Below, piece by piece: positions 1-10,532 of a stretch of DNA of 64,000 bases. The stretch covers positions 23,987,501 through 24,051,500 of the forward strand of contig JABWDB010000001.1 in NCBI GenBank assembly GCA_019614645.1, given 5' to 3'. The first letter of the stretch is position 1; every line of letters begins with the position of its first letter. The stretch comes from Stratiolaelaps scimitus. Lineage: Eukaryota; Arthropoda; Arachnida; Mesostigmata; Laelapidae. The notes under the pieces are model-generated. The model did no database searches. It had not been told where the DNA came from and was given only the letters and a program-made list of their open reading frames with translations. The position numbers and the translations under genes are program-made.

Positions 1-1420
1 GCAGGTGACTATCATTTAACAGGTTGTGCCGCACCCAGATAGTGCCACAACTCACGTATTCAGCGTTTCTTGCAAATGCACCAGCAACACTTCAAATATC
101 CTGAATTGTCAGGCATAGATTTTCGTCCATCGAAACAACAGTCTGACTTGAATCTACTGTTGATGGAAAACCAACGCGCGGTTTATCTGCCAAGCCAAAA
201 TCTCCTACACAAAAACGCATGAAACATTATCTATGCACTTCGCGTTATCTACGGCATCAGATCCATACACTAGGCAAATCATGTGAGCTGTTTGAGCAGT
301 TAGTTCTTCTTGGAAATGGAAATGCATAATGTGCCAATAATGTTCAGAAATCTTCTCCATCTTCGAGAGCAATTTGTTTGACAACAACACTGATCAACAA
401 TGGCGCAGAACAATGGCACCAAACGATAACCGAAAGACCGTTTTATCTATAGCAATAAACAACGCGGCGCTGGCAGGAAAGTGCCCGTTGCTTTTGCACA
501 ACGAAAGCCAAAGATTCTACGAACTTTTTCGCCGACTCAAGACACAGATTCTTATTAAGGATGATTATTATTGGAGTTATGAATAATTGACACATTTTTA
601 ACTCGAATACTGTAGATTGAGTTGCAAGTGCTAGGTGCCGCTTTGGCCCAGACAAAGAGTTCGTCAGTACAGAATATTCGTCAGCATTCGCTTCTGGAAG
701 CGTCTAGTTTTTATCGCTTTCGTCCACTTTCTACGTACGCTATTAGTGTAGATCTCAAGCATCCGGATCGGTCTTTGGTTCAAGGTATTATTAGTTCAAA
801 TTCGTATAGTTCTCGATTCTAATTGTTGTCCTATACCGGGCTTCGTGCCGTCCGTAAAGAATGCGTGCTATTCAAACACAAATACAATTACGTACGTGAT
901 TATTCTGCAAAGCTCTGTCCGCTGTGATGGGCCAAGATGGCATGATATTGATTAGACCGTTTTCTCGACGATTTCAAAATATTCGCTCATTCACGAAATG
1001 CCCTTATATGCAGAGGCTATTCCAGTATAACACGCAGTTTTACCAGCACAAATAGTCTATTATGCGTATACGCTATTCACCGTATTGATTCGCATATTGG
1101 ATCCGTAAGAATCACCTCTAAAAGTATCCATCATTCTAGGCTTGCCCGAGTGTATTTTGAGCAGACCAAAAACAGTAATTTTAATAATTCGTTCCGATAT
1201 TGACGAGGCATTCATATTATACATATATATATATATACTTGGTGGATAAATATGTTCCCTGTATCGGCATGTTCGGCTCACCATCGGTGGAAGGTTTGTA
1301 CTTTGGTGGAAAGGGCGTTCCTTGACATTGCAGATCACAAACAACAAAGCCCATTCATTGTTCATGTCGATTTTGTTCACAACATCTACGAATGGAGACA
1401 TGTCAATGGGTGTAACCAAA
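1..1420. other. Non-coding stretch, no gene seen
   Basis: Only short overlapping open frames on both strands, none with a recognisable motif. A short (TA)n run lies at about 1221-1238. The right edge runs into the mariner pseudogene; I could not find a clear 5' inverted terminal repeat for that element here. Confidence 0.6.
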
Positions 1421-2376
1421 ATGGACCATTACATATCGGGCCGAATTAAGCACTACTACTTTAAGGGTTATGATGCAACCCAGATAAAAAGGAAGTCAAA
1501 TGCAGTTGAGAAGAGCCTGCCCCACCTGTGCGCTATAGAATCAGTGAATTTAATAGAGGCCGAACCAGCGCCCAACATGATCCATATCCGGGAGATTCAA
1601 AAACGGCAATGATTGAAGAAAATGTGTGAAAATTACATGAGATAGTGGTCCAGGATAGTCGAGTTAAGACTCGAGAAATTGTGGAGGCATTAAGGGTTAG
1701 CAAGGGTTCAGTTGTCTCCATCGTACGCCGCGGTATAAAAAACTTAACAGCAAGTAGGTGCCGTGCAGCTTGACTGTGACCGAAGACTGAACAGAGTGAC
1801 GCTTCAAGTGCTGTCCCCAGCAGATAAAGAGAAATCCGGGAGGCTTTTGGCGCCGGTTCGTAACCATTGATAAAAGCTGGATTCGCACACCCGAAAACCA
1901 AACAAGCCACCACATGGTGTACTGCACTGTATGAAAAACCACTAACAAATGTCAGGACTGATGAATTTGCTGTATTTTGGGATACAAACGGAACTATTCT
2001 AATCGACCACCTCGAGACAACGATCACAGGAGAATATTATGCCGAACTTTTGGACCGGTTAAGCAGCGCGATCGCGAGACAAGTCACATCTTGCGATGGC
2101 TAAACTGGTAGAGATGGCCTTTGAAATTGTTAAACGCCCACCCCATTTTCTAGATCTAGCTTCCAGCGACTACCGCCTCTTCAAAAAAAAATCTCAAATC
2201 GCACCTCAGGGGCCAGCGCTACGGTACAAATGATAGCGTTCAGGCCGCCGAAAACGAGTCTTTTGGGTCTATAAAAATAATGTTTTGCTCCAACGGGATA
2301 AAAGCACTTTAGCATCGCGGGACTAGGTGCGTCGAATTTCGGCGAAAACATATTAAATAAATGCATCAATATTTTC
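1421..2376 (+). pseudogene. Degenerate mariner transposase
   Basis: Remnant of a Tc1/mariner transposase, which cuts and pastes its own element at TA dinucleotides. From an ATG at 1421 the frame reads MDHYISGRIKHYYFKGY, typical of the mariner N-terminus. A helix-turn-helix-like stretch follows at about 1640-1725 (VQDSRVKTREIVEALRVSKG). The first catalytic Asp survives near 1865 in FVTIDKSWI. A well conserved block is at about 1970-2080 (FAVFWDTNGTILIDHL, TITGEYYAELLDRL). The C-terminal part at about 2095-2185 reads AMAKLVEMAFEIV and then FLDLASSDYRLF, keeping the third Asp region. Reading needs several frame changes and crosses stops. The usual second catalytic motif (an Asp-Asn pair) is absent: the sequence jumps from the DRL block to the AMAKL block within about 30 bases, so an internal deletion is likely. 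The element is certainly inactive. The family call is strong; the end points are approximate. Confidence 0.9.
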
Positions 2377-2478
2377 CACTAAAAGATAGTTTCCCTTTCT
2401 ATATAGAGAACTTATTAACACACCCAGTATGTAGCTGGTTATCTAATACCAATAGCGGACTTAGGAATAGACACGGCT

Positions 2479-2568
2479 TATACATAGATGAATGCTAAAA
2501 GCAGTTCTACCGTGGAAGTTAAATGTTGGCTGAGAGTCAGCCCGAAGACCTTTCTATACATAGATGAA
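2479..2568 (+). mobile_element. 5'-truncated SINE family 1 copy with 14-bp target duplication
   Basis: The 62 bases at 2493-2554 match the last third of the SINE found at 17.4, 50.7 and 54.4 kb (shared core GTTAAATGTTGGCTGAGAGT at about 2518-2537). They are flanked by an exact 14-bp direct repeat, TATACATAGATGAA, at 2479-2492 and 2555-2568. A 5'-truncated insert with a clean duplication is the mark of LINE-driven target-primed reverse transcription. It fixes the 3' end of the family here just after CCGAAGACCTTTC. Confidence 0.85.
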
Positions 2569-4060
2569 ATACTGAATAAAACGAAGGAGTCAAAGTTAAG
2601 CATGGCAGACGTATAGGGCGTCCATCGGTTGCCATACGGTACGGTTCTACCATATGCTATTATATAAAATGTTGGCTCGAATTACCGAAGGAGACTTTGA
2701 CCAATATCTTTGTCGATGTCGCCACATCGACTGATCGTCCGGTAGACAGCGGTCTATCGACCGAAAAGCTGTGCCGATATCAGTGACGTGGTCGTTTCCG
2801 TAGGCGCCTTATTGGATCGATCGGTGGTCACAGCTCACTCAACTCAGTCTCGACAGCAATACACGCTATGAAGTAATGGCAAAAAAGCTCTCTCACGAAA
2901 ATGTGAGAGAGCGATTTTTAACTAAACATAGCGGATAGCGCTTGCGAATTTCTACGACGCCAAACAGACGCAACAGCCGACCCGACCTGACTACCACACT
3001 ACTACTGCCTAGATATATAATAGAATAAATATCCTCACGTTCTACTGTATCCAACGCTTCCATTCACTCTCTATTTCCTGCAGCAGTCGCTAAATAGAGC
3101 GGCCAGTGGTGGATTGCCTAATGCTTAATGCTATGTGACCATTGGCTCGTTCATTCATTCCGATTGCGGGTTATTGACAGCAACTGCAATTGTACAATGC
3201 TACTTAAAGTCACGTTCAAAAAAGGTAAAATAATTAATTCGTTGTAGTTACAGCAAGTCACCTCAAACTCGGCGATTGTGTGACTCGAAATATATAATCG
3301 ATACAATATAGCGTTTAGTCAAAATTATTCACAACAATTATTCAAAATTGTTCTCGGCTCCGGGGACGAGGATGGTAGCTGAGTTGAGCTGGCTAGCGTC
3401 CCTGTGATGGAAGCCCCCCAGTCTACCGGTAAGCGATAAGAAAGAGCATGTTCAGTATCACGTCCATCTTTCACATTTCGCGAGTTCGATGTCACGTCGA
3501 GTCGTTTCTCAGACGATTGGGAAGGGTGTGTTTGAAGGAACACTTCCCTTAACCATCTTGAAAGTCAAAAGCAGTGCGAACCAGACCTAACTTATTAATG
3601 GGAAGGAGGTTATATGTGCAATAGATATCCGCGACAGAGGCCCTAGAGTTTCTTCCAACGACTTCCCGAAAGCCATCTCTCTGAATAACCTTACCCTAAC
3701 GAATTATCACCTTATGGCGCCACTGCCCCAGAACGAGATCCCGTAGCTCAGCAGAAAAATTAGCAACACATTGTAGATAGAGAGAAGGCATTCAGCTGGC
3801 AATCCCCCTCTAAGAAGTCTTTATGGCGTCAATTACAGCATAGCACATGGACATCAAAATTACCAAGTAATCATGCCACACTTAAGCGTTTCGTATACCA
3901 TCATTTTCATGTTTCTTACAGGCGAGCGGTATTGACTCAACTCGAATTGCACATTGAGGTGTGCGAGACAACGTCATAGAGGTGGGAAAAGCATCGAGTA
4001 TGATTATTCTTCTTCTGCTGGAGGAAGGAGAGGTGGTTTTTTTTTCGCCTAGAAGCCGAC
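2569..4060. other. Non-coding stretch, no gene seen
   Basis: No supported open frame. It contains one strong hairpin at 2887-2912, listed separately, and otherwise unique-looking sequence. Confidence 0.6.
2887..2912. repeat. Perfect inverted repeat (10-bp arms, 6-nt loop)
   Basis: GCTCTCTCAC, then GAAAAT, then GTGAGAGAGC, flanked by an A-run on the left and a T-run on the right, so the pairing extends a little further. It resembles a bacterial terminator in shape, but nothing bacterial surrounds it. It is more likely a chance or element-derived hairpin. It is not the histone 3' stem-loop. Confidence 0.8.
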
Positions 4061-4900
4061 AACGTTGCCATGTAGTTCCGCTTGTTCACCTCGCGTCCCG
4101 TGGTGCTACGTGGTGTTAGTGACACCAGCGGGATCAGTGGTCATTTACTGCACGAGATATACCTGCTTTGGAAAAAGTACATGAACCGGGGAGAGTGGAT
4201 CAGCGGTCGGACTCATCTTGAGCTGGAGCTGACCAAACCAATGATGGCTGGATTTGCTTCGTCGTTTCGCGTTTCATCCCGATTCGATAGTTGAGCACTC
4301 GGGACTCGGAAGGAAGTACTTGGACAACCATCATCATCATCACTGCTGCTGGTATCCCCACCACTACTACTACAGCTGCTGCTCGCGGTATACTCACTGC
4401 TACAGCTGTGTACGTGGACTCACTCAACGCTCACAGTGCACCGACCGCCCGCCTGCCCGCCCGCCGGCCAGCTTGGTCTGTTTGCTCTTCCAGGATAGCA
4501 TCGTCCGCTTCGTGTACACAGACATCTATCATACCGCCGCTCTTCTACTATGTTAAGAAGGGGGGGTACTGCTCCTGCTAATACTATTCAACAACAGCAG
4601 CAAGAATCGAGACGGGGAGTGTAGATAGGCACACTGCGTACACAGCTGACAAGAACTACGCAGTTCCCCCGGACTACGGTGGCCCGCCACACGATGGTAG
4701 AAAGTGAGATGACAATCTAGATAAACGGAGCGAGAGATATGCACAATATTGCTTCGACCTATTCTATCCATATGTATGCAAATCCTGTGTTCGCGGCACC
4801 GACGAACCCGTATGACCATCAACACCACCGTGTAGACACGAAGGCTTTTTTTTTTTACGTGGGATGGTTTTTGAGAAATCGACGTAGAAATTCGCATACG
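4061..4900. other. Trinucleotide-rich stretch with overlapping chance frames
   Basis: Several overlapping open frames occur on both strands. They translate to His, Tyr, Cys, Thr or Val runs, produced by CAT, CTA/CTG and CCG-type short repeats near 4328-4400 and 4440-4470. No domain is visible, and I do not call a gene here. Confidence 0.5.
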
Positions 4901-6086
4901 ATGGGAGACGTTAGCTTCAATGTGATGTTGAACTTCGTAGTCGAGGGTGCTCTAATATTGACCCTAAACTCTTGTTCTCTCAATGGAGCGTAGACAGTGT
5001 CGACGCAAGCGATTGGGAAAGCGTGTGCAGACGATTCCTCGAGGATTTCTCTATTAAACATTTGATAATAAATTATTTGCCATTGGATTTCAGTATTGAT
5101 AGAGATATCATTGATGTTGACCAAAAAAATCTAGATTCTGTCTTTTCGTGGGAGTGGTCCTAATATCGATCCCCTTGAATTCTGCACTGTGTGGATAACT
5201 TTTTGATCTATTAACAAAGAGTTAGTTTGAATTATTAAGAGGTTTCTGCTGATTGCGTGAACCTTGAATTGGCATGTTTCATAATACTTACAACACATAG
5301 TACCTACCACTAAGATGATCTGATGCTTAAAAATACGATAACAAATGAGTAAGATAAAAGAAGAGTATCATAGTTTCATGTGTCAGTACAATTCTGAACA
5401 ATAATAATAATTGAATAATAGGCACGATGCCCAGTGTATGTGCATCGGTCTAATAACACCAGCAGAGTAACCCGATGATATCTACATAGTTTAACCCGAG
5501 GGCCTAAATATCATCCCGCGAGCTAGGGCCGAGAATGTTTCATCAATCATAACTATATTTCCTGCTTGTATTATTTACGTGAGTGCGTAATTACAGCTAT
5601 CTTGATAATCAGCAGGACACACGAAATGTAAAGAAGATGTCTATCTGACAAGACGTGACGACGTGCCCATCGGCACGGATCCATAGTGCTAACCAGTTCG
5701 GATCGTTCGATGAGTCTGTCCGGGGAAGCCACAAGTCCATCCACCAAATCTAATTAATTCTCGCTTTTCTTACCAAGTAGCGGTGCATGAGCCTCAATAC
5801 CGTGTGATCATCTACGCGGTTATTATAGATTTGTAAAGACATATACATATACAGATATTTCTATATGGAGAGAGGCTGCAGGCTTACAGTTGAAACAGAG
5901 GTGGGATTTAACATCTGTGCGACTCTGAATACCCTATGTAAGAACGTCATCATTGCTGAATAAGAAACACATTCTTATAATCCTCATTTGAGTACATTTT
6001 TCCATATGAATGGCTATTGATCTCAATATTTAAAAACTTCCCTCCACCGTTTCCACTAAGAACCTATTTTTTATGCACCTCCCGGC
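4901..6086. other. Non-coding stretch, no gene seen
   Basis: AT-rich. It has only short open frames without motifs. Confidence 0.55.
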
Positions 6087-6218
6087 ATATATATATATAT
6101 ATATATTGGATGAATATATATATATATATATATATACAGGTTGTATAAGAGTGAGTGGAGAGTGCGTTACAGCGCTCATAGCAATACATAATTCAGACGA
6201 AGCCGAATAGGTACTGTA

Positions 6219-6250
<32 letters not shown>
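6087..6250. repeat. Cluster of three (TA)n microsatellites
   Basis: TA runs at 6087-6106, 6114-6136 and 6222-6250, separated by short unique spacers. They are simple repeats with no coding content. Confidence 0.95.
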
Positions 6251-6253
<3 letters not shown>

Positions 6254-7134
6254 CAGGGGCTGCGTTGCATTAGCTTTGTCTACGCCACTTAGCTTCATCA
6301 TTCAAATGCATGTGAACGATGGATGACGCAGATGGCTATGTGAACTAGCGGAGCTGCCTATGTGTACACTTACATCAGCTAAGCAGTTCATCGCTTACCG
6401 TTGTGTAAAGGTCAACCGGGCTTGGTTCGATACTCCCTTGTGCAGTGTGCCGATGGGCAACTGTGGCACGCTGAGAAAATATATTGAGTTAGTGTTGCTA
6501 TTTATGGGTTATGTTAGTCAGTGGAACGAAAGTTAGTTGTGTATTGTACCAGACATGCTTTTGAGCCCTGTGTGTGCAACTATTGAGGTTTAGCAATTAT
6601 CGTTTGCATTACTAATCACAGGTCAAACGATGTATCTCGCTTATCTTACATATGTTAATGGTGATGCTGAATAGTAATTAGTAATTTGTCTGTGATCATA
6701 TGTTGACCACTACAAATCCTGTGTTCCACCAACAACAAAGACTCAACAAGCAACCCGGAAATAAGTTTGGTGAGAACGGCGAGTTTTAACAAGCGTAAAG
6801 GACCTATTTATAAATATACGATATTACGCGCCTTCAAACGATATCTCGATGTCTCATCATCTCATCACGAAGGAAGAGCACTTGCTGATCTACGAGCGAT
6901 ATCTATCTGCATTGTTCCGGACACACAGTTACACTTAACGCTGACATAAACTCATCCAATTAATGTAGTATTATTAAAAAACAAAGTACCACATTTCTAC
7001 AATTCGATCACCTGTGTCACGTCTGCGTACGATTATGAGTTTATCATCTCCGAAGCACACGGATGTCCTCGCACCGGCGATACTCAACGGGGTTGTCCTC
7101 GATAAATTCTGTGTCGATCCTGCTGTGATGTGTG
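6251..7134. other. Non-coding stretch, possible very degenerate SINE
   Basis: Around 6418-6470 a B-box-like GGTTCGATA is followed by GTGCA/GTGCC-type sequence faintly like SINE family 1, too diverged to call. Otherwise nothing is recognised. Confidence 0.4.
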
Positions 7135-7423
7135 TAGCGATACTTCTTGTCCCCTGGATGGTCTAGTGGTGAGCGTCTTAGACTACTAGACCGGAGGGAC
7201 ACGTGTGTGTTGGGTTCAAATCCTGTCAGACGCGGAGAATCTTTGGAGTTCTTTATCATCTTTCTTTATCTGAAGATACTTATCAGGTATGAGTAAGGCA
7301 GAGAATAAGCAAAGGTGGCCCCGACAGGTCCTCATAGTAATACCTAAAGGTTAAGAGCTGAGGCCTGTCAGATAGGGGAACAGCTGAGGGTCAGCTCGAA
7401 AAACAGTTTTAGCGATACTTCTT
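7135..7423. repeat. 14-bp target-site duplication around SINE family 2
   Basis: TAGCGATACTTCTT occurs identically at 7135-7148 and 7410-7423, directly abutting the SINE ends. This defines the insertion boundaries and suggests a fairly young event. Confidence 0.9.
7149..7409 (+). mobile_element. tRNA-derived SINE, family 2, full-length copy
   Basis: A 261-bp insert bounded by an exact 14-bp direct repeat, TAGCGATACTTCTT, at 7135-7148 and 7410-7423. The head carries RNA polymerase III boxes: A box TGGTCTAGTGG at 7159-7169 and B box GGTTCAAATCC at 7213-7223. The flanking bases do not fold into an acceptor stem, so this is a SINE head and not a working tRNA gene. The tail at 7382-7400 reads CAGCTGAGGGTCAGCTCGA, a small stem-loop matching the tail of SINE family 1 in shape. 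A diverged tail fragment of the same family lies at 26320-26384. Confidence 0.75.
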
Positions 7424-8170
7424 AATATCAGTAAAAGTTAATGAGCAGCTTGAACAACACGCAGTTATAGGGAAGGGACAACGAATTGAATTATCATTCG
7501 CATTTATCGCGCTAGGTAATCACACCACGATAACTGATCGTGTGGATATATTAATGGGTGCGAAGGCGATGGATGCATGTTCATGTACCTTATCGACGTA
7601 ATAAATATGGATTAAAATGCTGAATTGAAATAATAGGATCAGATAAGCAAAATCAATACGACTAACTACTACGCGAATATAATATACTCGCTAGGTAATA
7701 GAGCTCAATCGACTTTTACATTCCCATTCATCTACGGGGTCTGCCACAGGCTGAAGAGCGCAGGGTCCTTCCTTCTGCAGCTCCTCTCCCTCGATGTGCA
7801 GAGAGGAAATGCTTCAGCCTCCCTCGGCCTGATACGCTGTCTCCAATTGCGTCATTAATTTTTGTTTATATTAAGACACATAAAAATATGAAATAAATAT
7901 TCCGACATTGATTGATTGCGAACAATCAATTGGAGAACATTCTTTTGTCAGACCATATAGCTGGCATATTGCCATAAATTATTCTTTCACCATCTTCCCT
8001 TGACTTCTGCTATTTGATCAGCTTCAACATAGGCTGACCCCTTTCCGGCACTGCCGGCCTATCTTACTGGTATTGCGCTGTAGCTGCTATTCGTCATAGA
8101 TGGCTGCCAACCACCACCTCGATCGTCACAGGCGGTAGTGTTGGTGGTTATAGGTATCCAGCTACCAATA
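7424..8170. other. Non-coding stretch, no gene seen
   Basis: No supported frame. It contains ordinary AT-rich sequence and a GC-richer patch near 8040-8150 with no recognised motif. Confidence 0.55.
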
Positions 8171-8178
8171 TATAAATA
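8171..8178 (+). promoter_or_regulatory. Candidate TATA box
   Basis: TATAAATA at the left edge of a GC-rich island. A start site would be expected near 8200. The first downstream ATG (8218) opens a 9-codon frame whose TGA overlaps the ATG at 8247 of a 136-codon frame. Position is the only support. Confidence 0.3.
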
Positions 8179-8246
8179 GATAGAAATTTTGTGCCCTCTC
8201 CGTTATCGTCGCCCTCGATGAGCGCGTCTGTCGACTATAGAGGCTG

Positions 8247-8657
8247 ATGAAGAAGTACAGGGGAAACTGCGATATTGGAACACGATTTCCACTGGTCGGC
8301 GTCGCTGTTGCCGCTGAAGAGTGCATGAAGAGCAATCATGCCTTGACGAGCAGCCAGGTCCTCTTGGAATGGTGGTGGCAATGGCGGGATAGAAGGAACC
8401 GCGCTCCGTTGCCGCGCGTTTGCCTGGTCGAGTTGTCGGGGATACGCCCACGAAGCGCCAGCGCCAGCAACAGCAGCAGCAGCAGTGGAAACAGCAGGGC
8501 AAAGAAACAGCGAGCAGAAAAGCCGGCGCTGACGCAAACTTGGGAGTCCGTCCAGATGGGTGAAGATGACGCCGACCCGAAATACAACGAACGCTATTTG
8601 CAGCAGTCGATAAGGAAAACACTTCAGTCGTGTGCAGCCATGGTCGCACCTTCATGA
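8247..8657 (+). CDS. Candidate ORF downstream of a TATA box, unrecognised product
   Basis: A 136-codon frame from a true ATG. It begins MKKYRGNCDIGTRF, has a Ser-rich, basic middle (SASASNSSSSSGNS, then AKKQRAEK), and ends with an acidic-to-basic segment (QMGEDDADPKYNERYLQQSIRK). No signal peptide, membrane segment or known domain is visible. A perfect TATAAATA lies 76 bases upstream and a 9-codon upstream frame ends overlapping the start (TGATG). The opposite strand is also open here for 150 codons, as expected in a GC-rich island, so openness alone proves little. It could be a first coding exon; GG/GTGAAG at about 8559 is a possible splice donor. It could equally be chance. Treat it as a hypothesis. 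Confidence 0.25.
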   Translation: MKKYRGNCDIGTRFPLVGVAVAAEECMKSNHALTSSQVLLEWWWQWRDRRNRAPLPRVCLVELSGIRPRSASASNSSSSSGNSRAKKQRAEKPALTQTWESVQMGEDDADPKYNERYLQQSIRKTLQSCAAMVAPS

Positions 8658-8717
8658 AGATGAAGAACGGAGCGCTCTAGCGTCTTCTTGTCTCTCGCGA
8701 GTGTCTAACATCTGCCC

Positions 8718-8739
8718 CTCTCTCTCTCTCTCTCTCTCT
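8718..8739. repeat. (CT)n microsatellite
   Basis: An uninterrupted CT run that pairs in inverted orientation with the GA run at about 8858-8880. On the minus strand it offers GAGA-type binding sites. Confidence 0.95.
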
Positions 8740-8854
8740 GCCTTGTTCTCACTCGTTGTTCCCTGGGACTTCGCGAACCCGCCAGGGAATAGCGAGCGAA
8801 TAGCGTGGAGAGCTGTTTGACACGAAGCGGTTTCAGAGACAGACAGAGAGCGAA

Positions 8855-8880
8855 GGAGAGGAGAGAGAGAGAGAGAGAGA
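8855..8880. repeat. (GA)n microsatellite
   Basis: A GA run about 140 bases after the CT run at 8718-8739, in inverted orientation. Both lie in the same GC-rich island as the candidate promoter at 8171. Confidence 0.95.
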
Positions 8881-10121
8881 CGGGAGACGGAGGGAACGAA
8901 TGATTGCACCTACAAGGGAATCTTCGCCGCTCAATGTTTTTTCTACAAGTGCCCCTCGATGCTCCGAACTGCGTTTCTCAGACGTATAGTACGCGCGTAC
9001 AGAGGACTGGCGACGTTCGTGCTGAAATCTGAGATCTAGACAGCGCCGCTGGCGGGCGGATCGGATCGAAGAAATGGTGAAGATGCTGCTATAATATCAT
9101 CATTGTCGTCGGCACGGAATCGTAGGGGCAGATGTGTGCGTATTGGCACTAGAATCGTGGATAGTTTAGTAATAACGCAATCCCTGTTGTTTTACATTTG
9201 AACTAAATATATACAAGAACAAAAATACACGAATGCGTTATTCGTGTGGCGTCTCGTGTGTTAAGCGTCTTGCAGATGAAGCATTTTTATGTGGTGCTAT
9301 ATCATTCTTTCATCGTGGTGCTTATGTGTGCGTTTATGTGGCCTCTAAAGTTCCCCCAAAAATGGCCTGTTACTTTTCTGTCCATATATATATATATATG
9401 CATATATAACCGTGATAATGAGAATACAATTGTAAGAACGAATCTCTTAAGCTGTCCCTTAATGCATCCATTTCGACAACGATCTGCAGACGAAGCTGCG
9501 GTGCTCTCGGAGCTGTCCAGATGGCAGTGTTCCCGCAAAGCAGAAGAAAGCATATAAAGAATGAACTTAACAAGAAGAAACCACTTAGAGAGACATTTGC
9601 CATTGGCGAAAGTTCGCTGCCCAAATGTATCCATATATTGACTCAACCTATGATGGAAACATTTCTCAATGTGTGTATGTGTGTGTGTGTCTCTTCGCAA
9701 TTTGAATGGTTATAGATGATATTCCTGTTCGCACTAGCATCATTCCTGTGATTATGTTCGGTTAAGTAAGAACGTTTAAATTAAACGTATTAAGCAAAAA
9801 TGGACATAAAATATTCGTAAAAATTCGATAGTAATCTAGGTGATAGATCTAGCCTGAATAGGCCGAGAATACGGCTGTACCGTCTGCTAGTGAGTCCCGT
9901 AACACGTCCGGTGAAGGGTTGTATCAGTTAGTTATAATAGTTAGGATATTTGTTGGCGTAACTTGGTTAACTCGTACGTATCGTTGATAGAAACTAGTGA
10001 AATGGTCCAACTCATTCCAATATGTATGTATGAATGTATATAATATCCGACTTCCTATCGACGAATGTCGCACCAACTCGCCCATTCTTGCCCTGAGTCT
10101 GCTTTTTACTGCTCGTGGCAG
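8881..10121. other. Non-coding stretch, short (TA)n and (TG)n tracts
   Basis: Short microsatellites at 9383-9408 (TA) and about 9670-9691 (TG). Open frames are short or compositionally simple, and no gene is supported. Confidence 0.55.
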
Positions 10122-10128
10122 TATAAAA
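10122..10128 (+). promoter_or_regulatory. Candidate TATA box
   Basis: TATAAAA, 70 bases upstream of the ATG at 10192. Two very short ATG frames (10159, 10183) intervene. Weak support. Confidence 0.15.
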
Positions 10129-10191
10129 TTATAGTTGCTTCGCCAATTGCTAACGCCAGATGTTTACCGGGTGCTTGCGGTGATGTGATCT

Positions 10192-10443
10192 ATGGCTTGC
10201 GTTCGTTGTAGTACCCCACTCGATCGTGTAGGAGAACGAGCGCTACTACACAATCTATTGATACGGCTACCACCGACGTCTACAACTCCCGCTGCGCCTG
10301 CAGCAGTAACTACCGTAGCTTATCCTAACCAGCTGGCTACTCCTGCTCTCACCTTATGTTCGTTCGTAATAAGGTTTGGTCAAACCATTGTGGTTTTTGT
10401 GTCTTCGACCTACCTGCCTAGGTCATTACTCTGTGACCCTTAA
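10192..10443 (+). CDS. Candidate small ORF, unrecognised
   Basis: An 83-codon frame with a true ATG. It begins MACVRCSTPLDRVGERALLH, has a Thr/Ala/Pro-rich middle and a hydrophobic stretch near residues 57-72. No known domain. A TATA-like motif at 10122 precedes it. Length is well within chance expectation, so this is a placeholder for testing and not a firm gene. Confidence 0.15.
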   Translation: MACVRCSTPLDRVGERALLHNLLIRLPPTSTTPAAPAAVTTVAYPNQLATPALTLCSFVIRFGQTIVVFVSSTYLPRSLLCDP

Positions 10444-10509
10444 GGGTAACAGCGGGAGAGCGAGATGAAGCGCAAAAGCAGAGGAGAGAACGCTGTGAGA
10501 AAGAGATGG

Positions 10510-10532
10510 AGAGAGAGAGAGAGAGAGAGAGG
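10510..10532. repeat. (GA)n microsatellite
   Basis: A pure GA run inside a purine-rich stretch (10455-10545). Confidence 0.95.

Noticed and set aside
4254..4581. His/Tyr/Cys-rich open frames
   Set aside because: Products of trinucleotide repeats; three overlapping frames are equally open.
7149..7230. tRNA gene
   Set aside because: A and B boxes are good, but no acceptor stem forms and the unit continues as a 261-bp SINE with target duplication.
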